64,000 nucleotides of DNA, taken from assembly GCF_022829285.1 (NCBI RefSeq), contig NZ_JAKSYI010000132.1, positions 62,001-126,000 on the forward strand, given 5' to 3'. How positions within the stretch are numbered: position 1 is the stretch's first letter; each line of letters starts with the position of its first letter. The translations under genes were made by a program, and so were the position numbers. The stretch is from Methylobacterium sp. J-078 (GTDB taxonomy: Bacteria > Pseudomonadota > Alphaproteobacteria > Rhizobiales > Beijerinckiaceae). Shown piece after piece: positions 44,694 to 53,164 of this stretch. The notes under the pieces are model-generated. The model was not told the DNA's origin. It saw only the letters and a list, made by a program, of their open reading frames with translations, and searched no databases.

Positions 44694-45793
44694 CACGCGC
44701 TCGCGCGGGCGGCCTGGTAAAGGTCCTTCCAGCCGTCGCGCTCCTTGACCACGGTTTCCAGGTATTCGCGCCAGACGATGGCGTCCTGCACCGGGTCCTT
44801 CACCACGGCGCCGCTGATCCCCGAGACGAGGTCGTGGGCCGAGAGGCGGCCGTCGCCGAAATGGGCTGCGAGCGCCAGCCCGCTGCCGACGACGCTGATG
44901 GCCTCCGCCGTCGAGAGCGTGCCGGAGGGCTGCTTGACCTTGCTCTTGCCGTCAGCCGTGATGCCCTCGCGCAGTTCGCGAAAGATCGTGACGACGCGGC
45001 GGATCTGCTCGGCGCCCGGCGGCTCGGCGGGAATCTCGAAGGCGCGGCCGAGCGCGGCGACGCGGGTCTCGACGATGGCGATCTCGGCCTCGATCGTGGC
45101 GGGTGGCGGCAGCACCACGGTGTTGAAACGGCGCTTGAGCGCGCTCGACAATTCGTTGACGCCACGGTCCCGGTTGTTGGCCGTGGCGATGAGGTTGAAG
45201 CCCTTCTGGGCCGCGACCTCCTCGTTCAGTTCGGGGATCGGCAGGGTTTTTTCCGAAAGGACGGTGATGAAGCTGTCCTGCGTCTCGGAGGGGATGCGGG
45301 TCAGCTCCTCGACGCGGGCGATGCGGCCCTCGTTCATCGCCCGCATGATCGGCGAGGCCACCACCGCCTCGCGGCTCGGACCCTTGGCGAGCAGCAGCGC
45401 ATAGTTCCAGCCGTAGCGGATCGCCTCTTCGCTGGTGCCCGCGGTGCCCTGCACGATGAGGCGCGAGGTGCCGCAGATCGCCGCCGCTAGGTGCTCGCTG
45501 ACCCAACTCTTGGCGGTGCCCGGCACGCCGAGCAGCAGCAGCGCCCGGTCGGTGGCCAGCGTCGCCACCGCGACCTCCATCAGGCGCCGGTCGCCGATAT
45601 ACTTCGGTGTGACCTCGAAGCCGGAAGCCAGCCTGCCGCCGAGCAGGTAGGTGACGACCGCCTGCGGCGACATCCCCCAGTTCGGCGGGCGTGGCCGGTC
45701 GTCGGATTGGCGGAGCGCCGCGATCTCCTCGGCGAAGGCATCCTCGGCGGCCTGGCGCAGCTGCGCGGCCTTGACGGCGTTGGTCGATGTCAT
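44693..45793 (-). CDS. MoxR-type AAA+ ATPase
   Basis: A 366-residue AAA+ protein. Walker A is LLGVPGTAKSWVSE (89-96), and the sensor-1 region is NLIATANNRDRG (200-211). The Arg-finger region is SALKRRFNTV (217-226). The Walker B stretch reads RIARVEELTRIP at 157-168, with Glu in place of the usual Asp (VEE for LDE), an unusual variant. It should remodel proteins with the VWA and other partners of this operon. It overlaps the DUF5691 gene stop by four bases (ATGA) and is followed directly by DUF5682. No signal peptide or membrane segment. Confidence 0.87.
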   Translation of the reverse strand: MTSTNAVKAAQLRQAAEDAFAEEIAALRQSDDRPRPPNWGMSPQAVVTYLLGGRLASGFEVTPKYIGDRRLMEVAVATLATDRALLLLGVPGTAKSWVSEHLAAAICGTSRLIVQGTAGTSEEAIRYGWNYALLLAKGPSREAVVASPIMRAMNEGRIARVEELTRIPSETQDSFITVLSEKTLPIPELNEEVAAQKGFNLIATANNRDRGVNELSSALKRRFNTVVLPPPATIEAEIAIVETRVAALGRAFEIPAEPPGAEQIRRVVTIFRELREGITADGKSKVKQPSGTLSTAEAISVVGSGLALAAHFGDGRLSAHDLVSGISGAVVKDPVQDAIVWREYLETVVKERDGWKDLYQAARASA

Positions 45794-47388
45794 CCTTGAG
45801 TCGTTCCTCCGGTGGTGGTGTCCGGTCGAAAGTCGCGCCGGATCGCGGCGCGCAAGTCCAGCACGCTGGTCAATCCCGTGAGCTGCGTGCGCAGGCGGTC
45901 GCCCTCCACCTCCGGCAGGCGCGCCAGGATGGCGGCGGCGGAGGCCGCCGAGGCGTCGCTCGGCCAGAGCCGGTCCCCGAGGCGGGCGATCACCCAGGGC
46001 TTGGCCAGATCGCGCCGCAGGCTGTCCGAGCCGCGGGTGACGAGGGCGAGCCAGTCGAGCAGCGTGGTGCTGAAGGCGTCCGAAAAACGCTCCGGGCCTT
46101 GGCCGAGCACGGCCAGCACCACTTCGATCTTGCGGGCACGGATGAGCGCTGCGACCCGGGCCTCCCATTCGGCGTCGGGGAGGAGATCCAGCGCCTCCGC
46201 CCACATCCCCAGAACCTCGTTGGTGCGGCGGACGCCGGAGACCTTGCCCTCGTAGGCTTCCGCCGTGACGTCGGCCATCGCTTCCGACCAGGCCGGGTCG
46301 CGGGTGCGCTTGGCCGCCGAGAACAACCCGTGGAAGACCGGGTCCGCCCATTCGCTGCGCAGAGCGAGTGTGATCCAGAGCCGCGGCGGATGCTCGGCGA
46401 AGGCGTGGAGCGGGCTGCGGGCCAGGATCGCCCGCAGGAGGCCGGCCCGGGCGCCGCCCCCGCGCCGCTCCCACGCGTTCGCCTCGACGCCGTCGCGGGT
46501 CAGCTCCGGACTCTCCTCCGGCAGGGTGACGACGAGGTTGTGCGTGGTGCCGCCCAGCAGCTTCCGCTTGCTTTCGACGCTGAGCGCGGCGCGGGCGCGG
46601 GTCGCCATGCGCTCGGCGTAGCGCGAGCCGGGAAGGCCCGGCAGCAGGTGCTGCGCGGCCAGCCGCACGCCGCCGGCACGGTCGTCGAGGCAGGCTTCGA
46701 GGAAGGGTTCGTCGGCCGGCGACAGGCCGGTCGCCAGCGCGTGGACCAGGGCCTCGCGCGCATCGGCCTTCTCCTTGCGAAAGACCGGCTCCAGGGCGGC
46801 GCGCGCGCCTTCGGGATCGCGGGCGCGGAAGGCCGTGAAGGCGGTGCGCCGCTCGGCGACCGTGCCTTCCGTCCAGTCCGAAGGCTCTGCCGCGTCCCCG
46901 TCTTGGGTCAGGGCCTCGCCGCAGGCGCGGGCGAGCCAGTCGAGTTCGGCACCCACCACGCCCTCGGCGGCGGCCGGCAGGGAACCACGCTGGACCAGCA
47001 GGGTCTGGAGCAGCCGGGCCGGCGGGCGCAGCCCCGAGGCGGCGGCGAGATCGAACCACTCCGCGATGCGGTCGCGGGTGGGGTAACCCTCCGCCAGGAG
47101 GCCCTGGAGCCGCATCGCTGCGGCGGGCGGACATTCCGGCCCGAGGGTGTCGCGGGGTGCCAGCGGGACCAGCGCATCCGGCCCGAGGTCCAGGCCGGCG
47201 CGGTGATGGACGCCCTCCGCGGCGAGGCGCGCCAGCAGGGCGGCGCCGGGATCGGCCTCCGTCACGAGGGCGGTCAGCGGACCGGGCGCGGCGGGCGGTG
47301 CGCGCTCGGCGCCGAGGAGCGCGGCGGCGAGGGTCGGCTCCCAGCCATCCGTCGCGGGATCGGTCGCCTCCATCAGGCCCCTTTCCAT
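45790..47388 (-). CDS. DUF5691 family protein, helical repeat-like
   Basis: A 532-residue soluble, Ala/Leu/Arg-rich, almost all-helical protein. The N-terminal DGWEPTLAAALLGAERAPP and GAALLARLAAEGVHHRAG are typical of DUF5691. Later repeats such as DPEGARAALEPVFRKEKADA look like HEAT-type helical hairpins, which suits a scaffold. There are no catalytic motifs I can name. The start could be ATG 47388, overlapping the SWIM gene stop by one base, or ATG 47373, which has GGGG just upstream. It is the second gene of the five-gene operon. Confidence 0.75.
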   Translation of the reverse strand: MERGLMEATDPATDGWEPTLAAALLGAERAPPAAPGPLTALVTEADPGAALLARLAAEGVHHRAGLDLGPDALVPLAPRDTLGPECPPAAAMRLQGLLAEGYPTRDRIAEWFDLAAASGLRPPARLLQTLLVQRGSLPAAAEGVVGAELDWLARACGEALTQDGDAAEPSDWTEGTVAERRTAFTAFRARDPEGARAALEPVFRKEKADAREALVHALATGLSPADEPFLEACLDDRAGGVRLAAQHLLPGLPGSRYAERMATRARAALSVESKRKLLGGTTHNLVVTLPEESPELTRDGVEANAWERRGGGARAGLLRAILARSPLHAFAEHPPRLWITLALRSEWADPVFHGLFSAAKRTRDPAWSEAMADVTAEAYEGKVSGVRRTNEVLGMWAEALDLLPDAEWEARVAALIRARKIEVVLAVLGQGPERFSDAFSTTLLDWLALVTRGSDSLRRDLAKPWVIARLGDRLWPSDASAASAAAILARLPEVEGDRLRTQLTGLTSVLDLRAAIRRDFRPDTTTGGTTQG

Positions 47389-48752
47389 CAGGCCACTTGC
47401 AGCAGGACGGGCTGCGCATCCTGCGCCGGTGCCGCGTAGTGTCGACCCTCCGCGACAAGGGCGAGGGGCTGGAGGCCGTAGCCGTCGAGGAGGCCGAACA
47501 GGTCGACCGGACGGCCCGCCGCCACCGCGAGCAGGCTCGGCAGGCGCGGATCGGCCCGCAGGGCGAGGCTGCCGGTCCCGTCCCCCGCCGCGAAGGTCGC
47601 CGCGCCGCCGGAGAGGCGCCCGAGCCGCACGCCGCTCAGCCGCACGGGCCAGCGCTCCGTCCAGGGTGCCCGCGCCAGCACGTCGGCGAAGGCGTCCCGC
47701 GCCGCCGCGACGCTGGTCCCGCCGGGCAGATCCGCTCGCGCGGCCGGGCCGGCGCGGCCCCCGCGAAAGACGGCGCGCAGGGGCGGGTCGCCGGGCTGGA
47801 AGGCGAGTGCCCCGGAGAAATCCTGGCCGGCGGCGGGAGCCGGCGGCAGGGGCGAGCCCGCGGTGCCGTAATCGAGCACCTGGGCCATGGCGCCGCTCGC
47901 GCGGCCCACGAGCCAGACCGAGCGGGCGGTGAGGCGGTCCTCCTCCTCGACCGCGTGGGCGAGCACCGCCCAGACGTCGGTGTGGTCCGGCCGGGTCGCC
48001 ATCTCCTCGGCGGTGACAGGGTGGCCCAGGGCGGCGCGCACCCCCGCCACCTGTTCCGGCGCCAGCGCCTCGAGGCGGCGGGCCGCGCGCAGCAGTAGGG
48101 CGAGGCGCCCGAGGGCGAGGGCGAGGGCGGCGTCCGGCCGGGGCGCGCCCGCCTGGGGTGCTGCCGCGATCAGCCCCGGCAGGGCGCGCACGCGGCGGGC
48201 GAGGCCCGGGGCCTGCCCGTCCACGAGGCGGCCGGCCATGCGGTCCCAGAAGGCGTAGGGTTCGGCGCGCGCGGCGGCCAGCCCGCGCCGCATCAGGTCG
48301 CGCAGCCAGAGGTCGAGTTCGTCCAGCGCCGCCGCGATCCGGTCCTCGCGGGCCTGCCGGCGCCTGGCCTGCGCCATCGCGTCGACGGGCTTCTCCGGCG
48401 CCTGGGCCCGGGTCTCGGCGGCCGCCGCCCGGCTATCGCGCGCCATCATCCAGGCGGCGGCCCAGTCCGGCGGCTCGGCCTCCGTGAGGGGCGCGGCCGC
48501 ATCGACCAGCATCAGGCCGAGGGCGTGCTTGCAGGGGAACTTGCGGCTCGGGCAGTTGCATTTCGAGGCCGGCCCGGCGAGGTCCGCCACCGTGCGGTAG
48601 GGGCTCGCCCCGCTGCCCTTGATCTCGCCCCAGATCACCGTGCCCGCCCGGCCGAGGCCGGCCCATTTCTGGGGCTTTCCCTGATCCTGTCCGGCCTTGC
48701 GGCTCGACGCATCGGGGGCGAGATCGAGGATCTGTGCGGGCGTCAGGCTCAT
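47388..48752 (-). CDS. SWIM zinc-finger protein, first gene of the MoxR/VWA operon
   Basis: A 454-residue protein. The SWIM motif CxCx6CxH is KCNCPSRKFPCKHALGL (Cys65, Cys67, Cys74, His76), preceded by GEIKGSGASPYRTVADL. SWIM fingers bind DNA, RNA or protein. The rest is helical and Ala/Arg-rich, with a C-terminal beta-rich GYGLQPLALVAEGRHYAAP segment. It heads the operon, and the 208 bp upstream has the only promoter-like space. In other bacteria SWIM genes of this type accompany MoxR and VWA genes, so it may supply target recognition. Confidence 0.83.
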   Translation of the reverse strand: MSLTPAQILDLAPDASSRKAGQDQGKPQKWAGLGRAGTVIWGEIKGSGASPYRTVADLAGPASKCNCPSRKFPCKHALGLMLVDAAAPLTEAEPPDWAAAWMMARDSRAAAAETRAQAPEKPVDAMAQARRRQAREDRIAAALDELDLWLRDLMRRGLAAARAEPYAFWDRMAGRLVDGQAPGLARRVRALPGLIAAAPQAGAPRPDAALALALGRLALLLRAARRLEALAPEQVAGVRAALGHPVTAEEMATRPDHTDVWAVLAHAVEEEDRLTARSVWLVGRASGAMAQVLDYGTAGSPLPPAPAAGQDFSGALAFQPGDPPLRAVFRGGRAGPAARADLPGGTSVAAARDAFADVLARAPWTERWPVRLSGVRLGRLSGGAATFAAGDGTGSLALRADPRLPSLLAVAAGRPVDLFGLLDGYGLQPLALVAEGRHYAAPAQDAQPVLLQVA

Positions 48753-48960
48753 GCGGCGGGGCGGCTGGATGTCCGTTCATCGATGCAGGTGCAAGATCAG
48801 TCTGCATGAATTTGATCGGGCGACAAGCTTGACGCCCAACGTATCATCGGGTGTGATGTATTGTTCGGCCTTTATCTAGAGCTGTTCGAAACTCCGTCTC
48901 GCCACATCGATCCGGGCCGGAAGCAAGGTCGCGAGTTCCGGTGCCGCCACGCGCAGAATC

Positions 48961-49923
48961 CTACCAGCCGGCCGGCGGCGGCGCGCGGCCGGAGGCCGGC
49001 AGGGCGTCGGTCAGGAAGCGCGCGCGATCCGATCCGCCCGCGGCCGCCGGCCTGGGAACGACGGGGACGGTCTGGGTGGCCGGAGCCGGAGCGGGCTGCG
49101 CGAGGTAGGACTGGCCCGCCGGGGCGGGCGGCAGCATCACAAGGGTGCGGCTTCCGTTGACCGCGACGGAGGGCGGGCTCGGAGCCGGGTTCGGCGCAGC
49201 GGCGGGTGGGGCGACCGGGGCCAGGGCGGCCACCGGCTCGGCGGCCGGTCTCGGCCGCGCGATCCGGGGGCGCGGCGCGCGGGCCACCGCATCGCCGGAC
49301 ACGCCGAGGCGGATGCGGGCGAGGTCGGCCAGGAGCGTCTCGGCGGCCATCGGCCTGCGACCGCAATGCTGCACGCGCAGCGAGACCGAGACCGGCCCGC
49401 GCAGGGCGGCGCGGCCGAGTTCGACCCGCTGCAGGCCCTCGATCCACTGCCACGCATAGGCGCAGCGCTGGCTCACGGCGACCCCGATGGGTCCGTAGGC
49501 GTTGCTCACCGGCTGACGGACGATGCGGTAGGCATATCCATCCTCCAGGCTCGCGAGTTCGGCCGCGATACCGGCGCGGCTCGGCTTGGCCAGGGCCGGA
49601 TCGTCCCACACCCGGCCCGACGCGATGGTGAGGTCCACCCGGCCGCGGGACTGGCCGTACACGATGCGCTGCCGCAGGCTCGCGCTCGAGCGCGTCTCCT
49701 GGACGGACTCGATGGCGCCGCTGTTCGGCACGAAGACCAGGGGCTGGTTGCCGGCGGCCCCCGTGGAGGTGAACGCCGTCTCGAAGCGCGGGGCGGTCCG
49801 GCTCGTCTTCGCGGTCTGGCAGGCCCCCAGCAGGGTCAGGCCCAGGGCGAGGCCGGCCATCCGGAACAGCGTGTTTCGGGTGGAGGCGCGGGGCCAGCCG
49901 GCGGGGGGCATCGGTCCGTTCAT
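48961..49923 (-). CDS. bcsN: Cellulose biosynthesis protein BcsN (lipoprotein)
   Basis: A 320-residue protein of the BcsN family restricted to Hyphomicrobiales. A lipoprotein signal ends in LTLLGACQT (lipobox LGAC), so it is anchored in the inner or outer membrane facing the periplasm. The conserved region includes VFVPNSGAIESVQETRSS (start VFVPNSGAI), RIVYGQSRGRVDL, AYAWQWIEGLQRV and VSVSLRVQHCG. The C-terminal 100 residues are Pro/Ala-rich and probably disordered. Its biochemical role in cellulose secretion is unknown. It is the last gene of the bcs operon, overlapping the TPR gene by four bases. Confidence 0.82.
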   Translation of the reverse strand: MNGPMPPAGWPRASTRNTLFRMAGLALGLTLLGACQTAKTSRTAPRFETAFTSTGAAGNQPLVFVPNSGAIESVQETRSSASLRQRIVYGQSRGRVDLTIASGRVWDDPALAKPSRAGIAAELASLEDGYAYRIVRQPVSNAYGPIGVAVSQRCAYAWQWIEGLQRVELGRAALRGPVSVSLRVQHCGRRPMAAETLLADLARIRLGVSGDAVARAPRPRIARPRPAAEPVAALAPVAPPAAAPNPAPSPPSVAVNGSRTLVMLPPAPAGQSYLAQPAPAPATQTVPVVPRPAAAGGSDRARFLTDALPASGRAPPPAGW

Positions 49924-51884
49924 CGATCCAGTCCTGGATTCCTGGGGCCGCTCCGGTCGGTGCTGGCGGTGTCGAACGGACCGAAGCGGTCGCCGTCCCG
50001 GGGCTGCGCCGACCGGGGCGAGCCGGTCTGCGCGAGGATGCCGCTCTCGGCTTGCGCGAGGGTGCCCAGGGGCGGGACCGGCGGCCCGGCCTGGAGGCTC
50101 GCTCGGGCGAGGCCGTTCCAGCCCGGCAGCAGGGTGAAGCCGTAGCGCTCGTAGGGCATCGGACCGACCCCGACGACGCGCCGGGCGATCAGGGGCGGCG
50201 TCCCGCGCGTCTCGCGCAGGTACTCCCCGTCGCGCACCCGCGACGTGAGGGGCGCGCCCTCCCCGAAGCGCAGGGGGTTCTCGGCCGCGACCGCGATCGG
50301 GAACTCGCCGCGCTGGACCGCCAGGGGCCGGACCGGCGTGGTGGCGACGGTGGGTTTGGGCACCTTCACGCGCGGCGGCGTGACGGCTGCTGCCTGCTGG
50401 GCGATGGCCGGGGCCGGTCCGCACGGGCCGGTGTCGCGCGCCTGCGGATCGGGCTCGGCGAAGACGAGCTCGACCACCTTCGGGAACAGGCCGTCATACC
50501 GGTTCACGGTCTCGAGGTAGTCCCGCGTGCGCTTGAGGCGCGACAGGCTGAGGGCGTAGCCGAGCACCGAGGCCTCGCGGGGCCGCCAGGCGACGGCCCT
50601 CTGGAACCAGTCCGCCGCCGCCTCGAACTGGCAGGCGTTGTAGGCGTACCAGCCCAGGGCCTGCGCCCCCTCCGGCGCGCTCGTGGCGAGGACGACCTTG
50701 GCGAACCGGTCGAGGCGTTCGGCCTCGACGGGCGCGGCCGGGCCTTCGGCCAGCCGCCGCTCCATCATGTCGACGTAGAGGCTCAGGTTCGTCACCGAGG
50801 CGTTTCGCCAGGTGAAGGCAATCTCCTCCGCCTCGCGGTCCTGCCCCATCTCGCGCAGCGACAGGGCGAGGCCCGTCGCCACCGCGGCGTCCCCGCCGCG
50901 CGACAGGGCCGTCTTGAACCAGTCCAGGGCCTCGCGGAACTGGCGGCGGTGATAGGCGTACCAGCCCAGAAGGGCGATCTGCGCGGGCTCGCCCACGCGG
51001 CGGGCCTGGTCGCCGAGGGCGGCGAGGTCGGCCGGCTCGATGCGTCCGGCCGGCTGCCCGTGCAGGACCGCCACGATGCGGGCCCGGGTCACGTCCCCGT
51101 GGATGGACCGGAACTCGTCCGTGCCCTCGCTGCCGGGGCCGCGCATCGCGAGGAGCGGCTCGACGGCGGCCATCGGCAGCACCGCCATGGCCTTCTGCAC
51201 CGTGGCGAGGCGCAGGGCGGGGTCGGCCTGCTCCTTGAGGAGGGTGCGGTACAGGGCGGCGGCCGAGGCGGTGTCACCCGTCCGGGCATAGGCCTCGGCC
51301 AGCGTCCAGGCGATGTCGATGTCGAGGTTCTGGATGCCCTCCTGCGTCCCCTTCACGCGGGCGATGAGGTCGTCCCAGGAGCCGTCGCGGGCGGCCGCCC
51401 GCGCGGCGCTGCGCAGGGTGCCGCGGTTGAGCTTGCGCGCGAGGTCCTCCGAGGGCTGCCAGCCGGGATCCACCGACTGGCGGACGCTGATCGCGGTGCG
51501 CAATTCGTCGAAGCGGCCGGCCGTGAAGAGGTCCCACATCGGGGCTTCCTCCGGCGGGCTCGGCTTCAGCGTGTCGAGGTCGGCCGGCACGGTCCAGTTC
51601 GGATGGCGCCGCCGCAGCCGCGCGATCTCGGCCTGGACGCGCTCGCCCTGGCGCTGGGCCGCGTAGTAGCGCAGGGCGCTCTCGTCGATGATCTCGGCGC
51701 CGCCCGCGTTCTGCGGAGTGTCGAGGATGACCGGCGCGCGCCGCTCGTTGAGCTGGAGCACCCCGGTGCGGACGGGGGCCGGCTGCGCCCCCGCGGGCCC
51801 GGCCCAGGCCAAGGTCCCGGCAAGCCCCCCGGCGAGGGCGAGGAGGAGCGGCGCCGCGCCGCGCCGCGGGTTCAGCGGCCGAGG
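49920..51884 (-). CDS. TPR protein of the cellulose operon (BcsC/BcsK-like position, no barrel)
   Basis: A 654-residue exported protein. The signal peptide (PLLLALAGGLAGTLAWAG, cleavage near AGAQP) is followed by helical tetratricopeptide-like repeats over residues about 130-470, such as LAEAYARTGDTASAAALYRT, LGWYAYHRRQFREALDWF and LGWYAYNACQFEAAADWF. The C-terminal 170 residues are Pro/Arg/Thr-rich and lack the BcsC outer-membrane barrel. It may be the periplasmic scaffold that guides cellulose export. Overlap with bcsZ (13 bp) and bcsN (4 bp) ties it to the operon. A BcsC-type porin is not encoded here. Confidence 0.75.
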   Translation of the reverse strand, partial: PRPLNPRRGAAPLLLALAGGLAGTLAWAGPAGAQPAPVRTGVLQLNERRAPVILDTPQNAGGAEIIDESALRYYAAQRQGERVQAEIARLRRRHPNWTVPADLDTLKPSPPEEAPMWDLFTAGRFDELRTAISVRQSVDPGWQPSEDLARKLNRGTLRSAARAAARDGSWDDLIARVKGTQEGIQNLDIDIAWTLAEAYARTGDTASAAALYRTLLKEQADPALRLATVQKAMAVLPMAAVEPLLAMRGPGSEGTDEFRSIHGDVTRARIVAVLHGQPAGRIEPADLAALGDQARRVGEPAQIALLGWYAYHRRQFREALDWFKTALSRGGDAAVATGLALSLREMGQDREAEEIAFTWRNASVTNLSLYVDMMERRLAEGPAAPVEAERLDRFAKVVLATSAPEGAQALGWYAYNACQFEAAADWFQRAVAWRPREASVLGYALSLSRLKRTRDYLETVNRYDGLFPKVVELVFAEPDPQARDTGPCGPAPAIAQQAAAVTPPRVKVPKPTVATTPVRPLAVQRGEFPIAVAAENPLRFGEGAPLTSRVRDGEYLRETRGTPPLIARRVVGVGPMPYERYGFTLLPGWNGLARASLQAGPPVPPLGTLAQAESGILAQTGSPRSAQPRDGDRFGPFDTASTDRSGPRNPGLDR

Positions 51885-53164
51885 CATGACCGGTACCTCA
51901 TGTTGGTGGCCGTGAGGGCCAGAAGGTGGAGCGTGGCGGGATAGTAGTTCTCGTTCGGAGCCGGGTCCGACAGCCCGGCGGGCAGCGGCGTGCCCGCGAC
52001 CGCGCAGGCGGCCAGGGCGGGAATCGCCGCGTAGCCGGGCTCGGCCATGCGTCCCGCCACGGCGTCGCTCGCCGTGTCGATGATCGGCAGCCCGGCGGGG
52101 TCGGGCTCGGCCCAGAGCTTCAGCAGGGGCTCGTAGTAGGTGCGCTCGGTGATTCCCGCCATGGCGAAATAGAGCGGCAGGCGAACGGCGTTGTAGGAGA
52201 AGTGCGGCGGGAAGCCGGTGGCGGGCTGGGGCTGGCCGCCGCGCATCGAGATCCATTCGGTCGGCAGCTGGGCCGCGCCGAACCGGGCGCGCAGGGTGAG
52301 GTCCTGGCCCACGGCGGCGAGACGGCTCCATTCGAATTCCGGCGCGACGGCGGCCAGGCGCGGGAAGGCCGGGAAGACCCAGTAGGACAGGTTGATCACC
52401 GGCCCGTCGCTACGCTCCTCGGCCGAGAAGCCGCTCATGGCCGGCAGCAGCAGGGGCGGCCCCTCGTTACGGAACAGGACCGTCCGCCGGGCGATGTCCA
52501 CGGCGATGCGCCGGCTGGCGAGGCGGTAGCCCTCGTCGGACCAGCCCTCGGCGGCCTCGGCGAGCGCCCAGGCCACGAGGATGTCGCCGTCCGTCGCGTC
52601 GTTCATGTCGGCGATTGCGGGTCGCTTGTCCGGCTCCCAGCGCCAGGCCAGCAGGGCGTCGTCGCGGACCATCAGGTTCGCGCGAGTCCAGTTCCAGATC
52701 CGCTGGAAGGCGTCGCGGTCGCCGGCGGCCACAGCGAGCAGCATGCCGTAGCCCTGCCCCTCGCTGTGGCTGATGCGGCCGTTGCCGGTGTCGACGACCC
52801 GGCCCTGGTCCGTGACGAAGCGCGCCTTGTAGCTGCGCCAGGCCGGCGTGTTCCCGAGGCTGTTCAGCATCGGCAGCACCTCGGCCGGCCCGGCGCCGCC
52901 CTGACCGGCGGGCTTGAGGTCGGCGGCCTTTCCGTCCGTTGGCTTTCCCTCCGTTGACTTGCCGTTCGTTGACTTGCCGTCGCCGGGTCTGGCGTCGCTG
53001 AGCCGCGGTTCGCTCCCCCTCCCGTCGCCCGGTTTGCTATCGCCAGGCTTGGCCTCCTGGGCCTTCCTGTCGAGGGGGATGGGGGCCTGCGCGGCCGCCG
53101 GCATCACGGCCAGCAGCGGCAGGCAGAGCGAAGCCGCGTAGGCGTGCGCGCGAGACGGCCTCAT
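51872..53164 (-). CDS. bcsZ: Endo-1,4-beta-glucanase, GH8 (BcsZ)
   Basis: Periplasmic cellulase that trims nascent cellulose. The 430-residue precursor has a signal peptide (YAASLCLPLLAVMPAAAQ). A hydrophilic low-complexity linker of about 55 residues (Lys/Gly/Asp/Pro repeats such as KPGDSKPGDG and GKSTNGKSTEGKPTDG) comes next, then the GH8 catalytic domain. SEGQGYGMLLAV holds the general acid (Glu135), and NDATDGDILVAWAL carries the catalytic-site Asp around 192. WISMRGG and FSYNAVRLPLYFAMAG follow. The long linker is unusual for BcsZ. It overlaps bcsB by four bases. Confidence 0.9.
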   Translation of the reverse strand: MRPSRAHAYAASLCLPLLAVMPAAAQAPIPLDRKAQEAKPGDSKPGDGRGSEPRLSDARPGDGKSTNGKSTEGKPTDGKAADLKPAGQGGAGPAEVLPMLNSLGNTPAWRSYKARFVTDQGRVVDTGNGRISHSEGQGYGMLLAVAAGDRDAFQRIWNWTRANLMVRDDALLAWRWEPDKRPAIADMNDATDGDILVAWALAEAAEGWSDEGYRLASRRIAVDIARRTVLFRNEGPPLLLPAMSGFSAEERSDGPVINLSYWVFPAFPRLAAVAPEFEWSRLAAVGQDLTLRARFGAAQLPTEWISMRGGQPQPATGFPPHFSYNAVRLPLYFAMAGITERTYYEPLLKLWAEPDPAGLPIIDTASDAVAGRMAEPGYAAIPALAACAVAGTPLPAGLSDPAPNENYYPATLHLLALTATNMRYRSCLGR

